This document shows, piece by piece, positions 39,941 through 43,041 of a DNA stretch of 43,041 bases; within the stretch, counting starts at the first letter, position 1, and each line of letters starts with the position of its first letter. Location of the stretch: positions 1 to 43,041 of the forward strand of contig CAYGJD010000014.1 of assembly GCA_964350315.1 (NCBI GenBank), in the 5' to 3' direction. Source of the stretch: JAJZEO01 sp964350315. GTDB lineage: Bacteria; Chlamydiota; Chlamydiia; Chlamydiales; 2-12-FULL-49-11. The translations under genes were made by a program, and so were the position numbers. The notes under the pieces are model-generated. The model made no database searches and was not told the DNA's origin. It worked only from the letters and a program-made list of their open reading frames with translations.

Positions 39941-40285
39941 TCAATTTTTCACTTCAATAACCATTACTTCAATAGGCTCATCTGATTCATTGATGTCTCC
40001 ATGAAGCTCATTGATTGGATCTTTTTCTGCCCAATATGCCTTTCCTGTCTCAAAGGTCAAATCAGAGACTTCCCCAGACTCTTCAATCTTTGTGAGACTT
40101 CCACCTTTCAAGCCAACAATCACTCGATCTCTGTCATGTCTATGCATTTTCAAAGGCTGCTTTGGCATAATCACAGTCTTCCACACCTTTACAAACTCAT
40201 TTTCAAATTGCAGCTCCCTGTGGGTCTCTGCATGAAGAAATAGACAATGTAAAATCGCAAAACAACAAACATATTTTTTAAACAT
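39941..40285 (-). CDS. Exported cupin-domain protein
   Basis: This 114-aa protein has a signal peptide (MFKKYVCCFAILHCLFLHAE) and a single cupin barrel: MPKQPLKMHRHDRDRVIVGL (His ligands), ETGKAYWAEKDPINELHGDI and IEVMVIEVKN. Cupins of this size bind metal or sugar or act as dioxygenases or isomerases. AAAGGTG lies before the start. Export of a lone cupin is again unusual. The substrate is unknown. Confidence 0.75.
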   Translation of the reverse strand: MFKKYVCCFAILHCLFLHAETHRELQFENEFVKVWKTVIMPKQPLKMHRHDRDRVIVGLKGGSLTKIEESGEVSDLTFETGKAYWAEKDPINELHGDINESDEPIEVMVIEVKN

Positions 40286-40333
40286 AAAACACCTTTTTTA
40301 TCCAAGCGTCTTAATATAAATAGTTTTATATAT

Positions 40334-40972
40334 TTAATGAAGTTTTAATGTGTGGTAAGCATTGTCAACCTGTTCTATCGCTGAAACGCAACAATTAAGG
40401 TCTTTTAGAAGTCCTGTATAAACATCATAAACCCAACCATGTATTGTAAGCTTCTTATTATTAGCCCACATGTTTTGCACAATAGTCGTATGACATATAT
40501 TCATTACTTGGTAAATCACATTCAATTCAACAAGACGGTCTACTCTTTTTGATTGGTCTTCAATTTGATCGAGTTCTTCTTTTTCGCGGGCATAAACATC
40601 TCTTATGTGACGAAGCCAGTTATCCACTAAACCATGCTGCTCATTTCCCATTGCAGCCTCTACTCCACGACATCTATAATGGCCGCAGACGATGACATGT
40701 TCAATATTTAAATATTCAATTCCATACTGGAGTACAGATAAGCAATTAAAATCTGTATGTGGACAAAGATTTGCTATATTTCTATGAACAAATATCTCTC
40801 CTGGATTTAATCCCAGTATTTCTTCTGCAGGAATTCGGCTATCTGAACATCCAAGCCACAAATATTTTGGGGTTTGTTTTTCAGAGAGTTTAGCAAAGAT
40901 TTTTGAATCATCTTTTTTTTTGCTTTCAACCCAAGATTGGTTGTTATCAAACAAATGTTTTAAACTGCGCAT
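40334..40972 (-). CDS. can: Beta-carbonic anhydrase
   Basis: This 212-aa protein has the beta-class active site: zinc ligands C42, H98 and C101 and the D44-R46 dyad in YLWLGCSDSRIPAEEILGL and EHVIVCGHYRCRGVEAAM. It interconverts CO2 and bicarbonate in the cytosol. No signal peptide is present. GAGGAAA precedes the ATG. With DabA/DabB it would supply bicarbonate for carboxylation (fatty acid, nucleotide and anaplerotic steps), which intracellular bacteria need. Confidence 0.93.
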   Translation of the reverse strand: MRSLKHLFDNNQSWVESKKKDDSKIFAKLSEKQTPKYLWLGCSDSRIPAEEILGLNPGEIFVHRNIANLCPHTDFNCLSVLQYGIEYLNIEHVIVCGHYRCRGVEAAMGNEQHGLVDNWLRHIRDVYAREKEELDQIEDQSKRVDRLVELNVIYQVMNICHTTIVQNMWANNKKLTIHGWVYDVYTGLLKDLNCCVSAIEQVDNAYHTLKLH

Positions 40973-41134
40973 GAATAATTTCCTCTAACATTATGTATAT
41001 CATCTCTTAACTCTCAACTGCAATAAAAGATCTTCAATCATAGATAAATGTTTTTTTAGAGCACCATTTTCCTTGAGTAATTCATCAAAAAAAACAAAAA
41101 AATTGAAAGATATCATTTAATCATAGAAGTGTGG

Positions 41135-41169
41135 TAGCCTAACTCGATTTACTTAACAAATTTAGGCTA
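41135..41169 (+). promoter_or_regulatory. Leader hairpin that would mask the helicase ribosome-binding site
   Basis: TAGCCTAA (41135-41142) pairs perfectly with TTAGGCTA (41162-41169) across a 19-nt loop. The only Shine-Dalgarno-like sequence, TTAGG (41162-41166), is within the right arm, 7 nt from the ATG at 41174. A stem here could make translation depend on temperature or on helicase activity. It could also be a protein-binding dyad. Confidence 0.5.
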
Positions 41170-41173
41170 TCTA

Positions 41174-43041
41174 ATGACTTTTGACAATTTAAATATACAT
41201 CCAGACATCTTGAAAGCTGTCTTAAAAGCCGGATACACGGCCCCGACAGAGATTCAAGCAAAAGCTATACCAAAAATTGTCCAAGGTTTAGACATTAAAG
41301 GTTCAGCAAAAACAGGTACAGGTAAAACTGCAGCCTTTCTTTTACCAGCCCTTGATCGGATTGCTACTACAAAAGGAAAAGAAGGGAAAGGACCTCGTGT
41401 TTTAATCCTTGTTCCTACACGCGAACTCGCTCAACAGATCGAAGGTCAGGCCGAAAAGTATAGTAAATATTTACCTAAAGTAAAAAGTGTATGTGTCGTT
41501 GGTGGTGTTCCCTATCCTCCACAGATGCGCAAGCTGGCAGGTAATTACGATATTTTAATCGCAACTCCTGGTCGTTTAATTGACCACCTAAATCGTGGCG
41601 TAATTACTTTTCCAAGACTTGAAATGCTTGTTCTTGACGAAGCTGACAGAATGCTCGACATGGGATTTGTAGAACCAATTGAAGAAATCGTTTCTCATAC
41701 CCCTTCAACAAGACAAACTCTTTTCTTTTCAGCGACAATGGAAGGAAATGTTGGCAAACTTTCTAAGAAGCTTTTAAACAACCCACTTGATGTCTCTGTA
41801 GACGATGTAAAAACAAAAAATGATTCTATCGAACAATTTCTTTATTACGTCGACAACATCCAACACAAAAACGAGCTTCTAGACCACTTTTTAAAGCAAA
41901 AAGATGTCATACATACGATTGTCTTTACAGCGACAAAAAGACATGCGGATGAATTAGTTGAGCAACTTCTAGACCTTGACTATCACGCAGCAGCTCTTCA
42001 TGGTGACATGAACCAAAGACAACGAACAAGAACACTTGAAAAAATGAAGAATGGCAAAATTGAAGTCTTGGTTGCAACAGATGTTGCAGCAAGAGGGATT
42101 GACGTGCATTCAATTACTCACGTGATCAACTTTGATTTACCAAATCAAGCAGAAGATTATGTTCACCGTATCGGACGTACAGGAAGAGCAGGATCAAAAG
42201 GCGTTGCAATTTCATTTGCAGCTAGTCGTGACTCTCAAGTCGTTAGAGAAATTGAAAAATTCACTGGCCATAAAGTAACTATTTCAGAAGTTGAAGGTCT
42301 TGAGCCGAAAGGAAAACCTCAAAGACATAACGATGACTCAGGTTCAAGAAGCGGACCTAAAAAAAGATCTTTTGGATCAGGAAGAGGTTCTGATAGACCA
42401 CGCGGTAGAAATAGCAGTGGTGCAGGTAAAAAACCTTTTAAATCAAACTCATTTAATCGCGATAGCGGCGAAAAAAGATCTTTTGGTTCAAGATCTGAGC
42501 GCCCTTCAGGAGCTGGTGGATTTGGAAAGAAACCTTTTAGATCAGGTTCAGATTTCTCATCAAAAGGTGAAGATAGACCAAGAAGAAGTTTCGACTCAGA
42601 TTCTCGCTCACCAAGCAGATCTCCCGAAAAAGGATTTTTTGATGGTGGTGAAAGAAAAGCAAGAAGCACTCCAAGAGAAAGACCTGCAATAAATGACTCT
42701 ATCTCTCCAGAAAGAGGCTCTTATGGTGGTGATCGTCCTGCAAGAAATTCTTTCGGTGGTGATCGTCCTGCAAGAGGCGCTCCAAGACAAAGACCATCAG
42801 GACCCGGCTCTCGCTCATCAAGTAGATCTCCTGAAAGAGGATCTTTTGGTGGTGATCGCCCAGCAAGAGGTGGCCCAAGACAAAGAACTGCGGGACCAAG
42901 CGATGGACCAGGAAGCAGAGGTTCTTTTGCTCGCCCATCTAATGGCGGCGGCGCGAGAAAATCAACTAAAACATTTGGAGCACGTCCTCCAAAAGGGAAA
43001 ATCGGCGGCGGCGGAAGAAGCAGCAGCAGACCACCCCGAGG
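41174..43041 (+). CDS. DEAD-box RNA helicase with a long RS/RGG-like tail (3' end outside window)
   Basis: Translation from 41174 stays open to the window end (at least 622 residues). The helicase core has every DEAD-box motif: Q motif GYTAPTEIQAKAIPKIV, GSAKTGTGKTAAF, PTRELAQQ, TPGRL, VLDEADRML, SAT, and in domain 2 VATDVAARGID and YVHRIGRTGRAG. It resembles RhlE/CsdA-type helicases for RNA unwinding in the cold or ribosome assembly. The tail beyond residue 400 is low-complexity Ser/Arg/Gly with repeats such as FGGDRPAR, likely for RNA binding. The stop codon is outside the window. Confidence 0.93.
   Translation, partial: MTFDNLNIHPDILKAVLKAGYTAPTEIQAKAIPKIVQGLDIKGSAKTGTGKTAAFLLPALDRIATTKGKEGKGPRVLILVPTRELAQQIEGQAEKYSKYLPKVKSVCVVGGVPYPPQMRKLAGNYDILIATPGRLIDHLNRGVITFPRLEMLVLDEADRMLDMGFVEPIEEIVSHTPSTRQTLFFSATMEGNVGKLSKKLLNNPLDVSVDDVKTKNDSIEQFLYYVDNIQHKNELLDHFLKQKDVIHTIVFTATKRHADELVEQLLDLDYHAAALHGDMNQRQRTRTLEKMKNGKIEVLVATDVAARGIDVHSITHVINFDLPNQAEDYVHRIGRTGRAGSKGVAISFAASRDSQVVREIEKFTGHKVTISEVEGLEPKGKPQRHNDDSGSRSGPKKRSFGSGRGSDRPRGRNSSGAGKKPFKSNSFNRDSGEKRSFGSRSERPSGAGGFGKKPFRSGSDFSSKGEDRPRRSFDSDSRSPSRSPEKGFFDGGERKARSTPRERPAINDSISPERGSYGGDRPARNSFGGDRPARGAPRQRPSGPGSRSSSRSPERGSFGGDRPARGGPRQRTAGPSDGPGSRGSFARPSNGGGARKSTKTFGARPPKGKIGGGGRSSSRPPR
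42725..42868 (+). repeat. In-frame repeats in the helicase tail
   Basis: GGTGGTGATCGTCCTGCAAG at 42725 recurs at 42755 and, with changes, at 42848, each encoding GGDRPAR. Flanking SRSPE(K/R)G units recur near 42604-42640 and 42817-42850. They produce the disordered, Arg/Gly/Ser-rich C-terminus and are prone to slippage. Confidence 0.8.

Noticed and set aside
42319..42669. 116-codon minus-strand ORF and neighbouring antisense ORFs
   Set aside because: They mirror the low-complexity Ser/Arg/Gly tail of the DEAD-box helicase.
42600..42870. CRISPR-like or tandem repeat array
   Set aside because: The repeats are in frame within the helicase tail, differ in spacing and encode GGDRPAR/SRSPE units.

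Overview
This window looks like a chromosomal segment of a low-GC, Gram-negative, probably host-associated bacterium. My best guess is an environmental member of the Chlamydiota (Simkania/Parachlamydia/Rhabdochlamydia-like). The hints are a miniature lysine/alanine-rich Hc2-like peptide, an ankyrin protein with a signal peptide, many exported proteins of unknown role, an outer-membrane barrel, and widespread gene decay and duplication. No rRNA, tRNA, ribosomal protein or other decisive phylogenetic marker is present, so this assignment is inference. No CRISPR array, transposase or integrase was seen.

Layout. 1-3.8 kb: end of a putative barrel protein, an inverted-repeat element, a 57-codon ORF, then three small regulator/enzyme modules (TetR with a SnoaL-like protein; VOC-EVE-MarR operon divergent from a MerR-TipAS regulator). 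3.9-9.4 kb: a decaying, reshuffled zone with an unknown 283-aa protein, a frameshifted SnoaL remnant, an exported protein and its truncated copy fused out of frame to a trkH 3' fragment, an exported methyltransferase and an exported ankyrin protein. 9.4-14.8 kb: TrkH K+ transporter, lytic transglycosylase, MscK-like channel, VOC protein, exported LEA-like protein. 14.8-20.2 kb: an inorganic-carbon uptake operon (dabB, dabA, DUF6671-like) with a divergent LysR regulator. 20.3-22.2 kb: a divergent pair of separate, apparently unanchored peptidoglycan glycosyltransferase (GT51) and transpeptidase genes. 22.3-25.2 kb: exported GNAT, DUF2892 protein, and an operon of thioredoxin reductase and thioredoxin that both carry signal peptides. 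25.3-30 kb: YjdM/PhnA-like protein, ABC-F ATPase, barrel protein, SnoaL-like protein, exported PhnZ-like HD protein. 29.7-32.4 kb: a divergent pair of paralogous proteins with an ADP-ribosyltransferase-like motif, a small basic ORF and an unknown 289-aa protein. 32.4-36 kb: exported DUF218-like protein, MsrB, MepB-SDR-DUF4260 operon, mini-histone peptide. 36-43 kb: membrane-anchored GH1, MscS channel, small membrane protein, unknown protein, exported cupin, beta-carbonic anhydrase, and a DEAD-box RNA helicase that runs off the window.

Themes. (1) Inorganic carbon handling: Dab pump plus beta-carbonic anhydrase. (2) Redox repair: TrxB/Trx and MsrB. (3) Envelope and osmotic balance: TrkH, two MscS-type channels, split PBP functions, lytic transglycosylase. 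(4) A striking set of enzyme folds that normally use cytosolic cofactors (SAM, acetyl-CoA, NADPH) but here start with clear signal peptides, suggesting export to periplasm, inclusion lumen or host. (5) The divergent ART-like paralogues are the best candidates for undescribed host-directed or toxin-like proteins.
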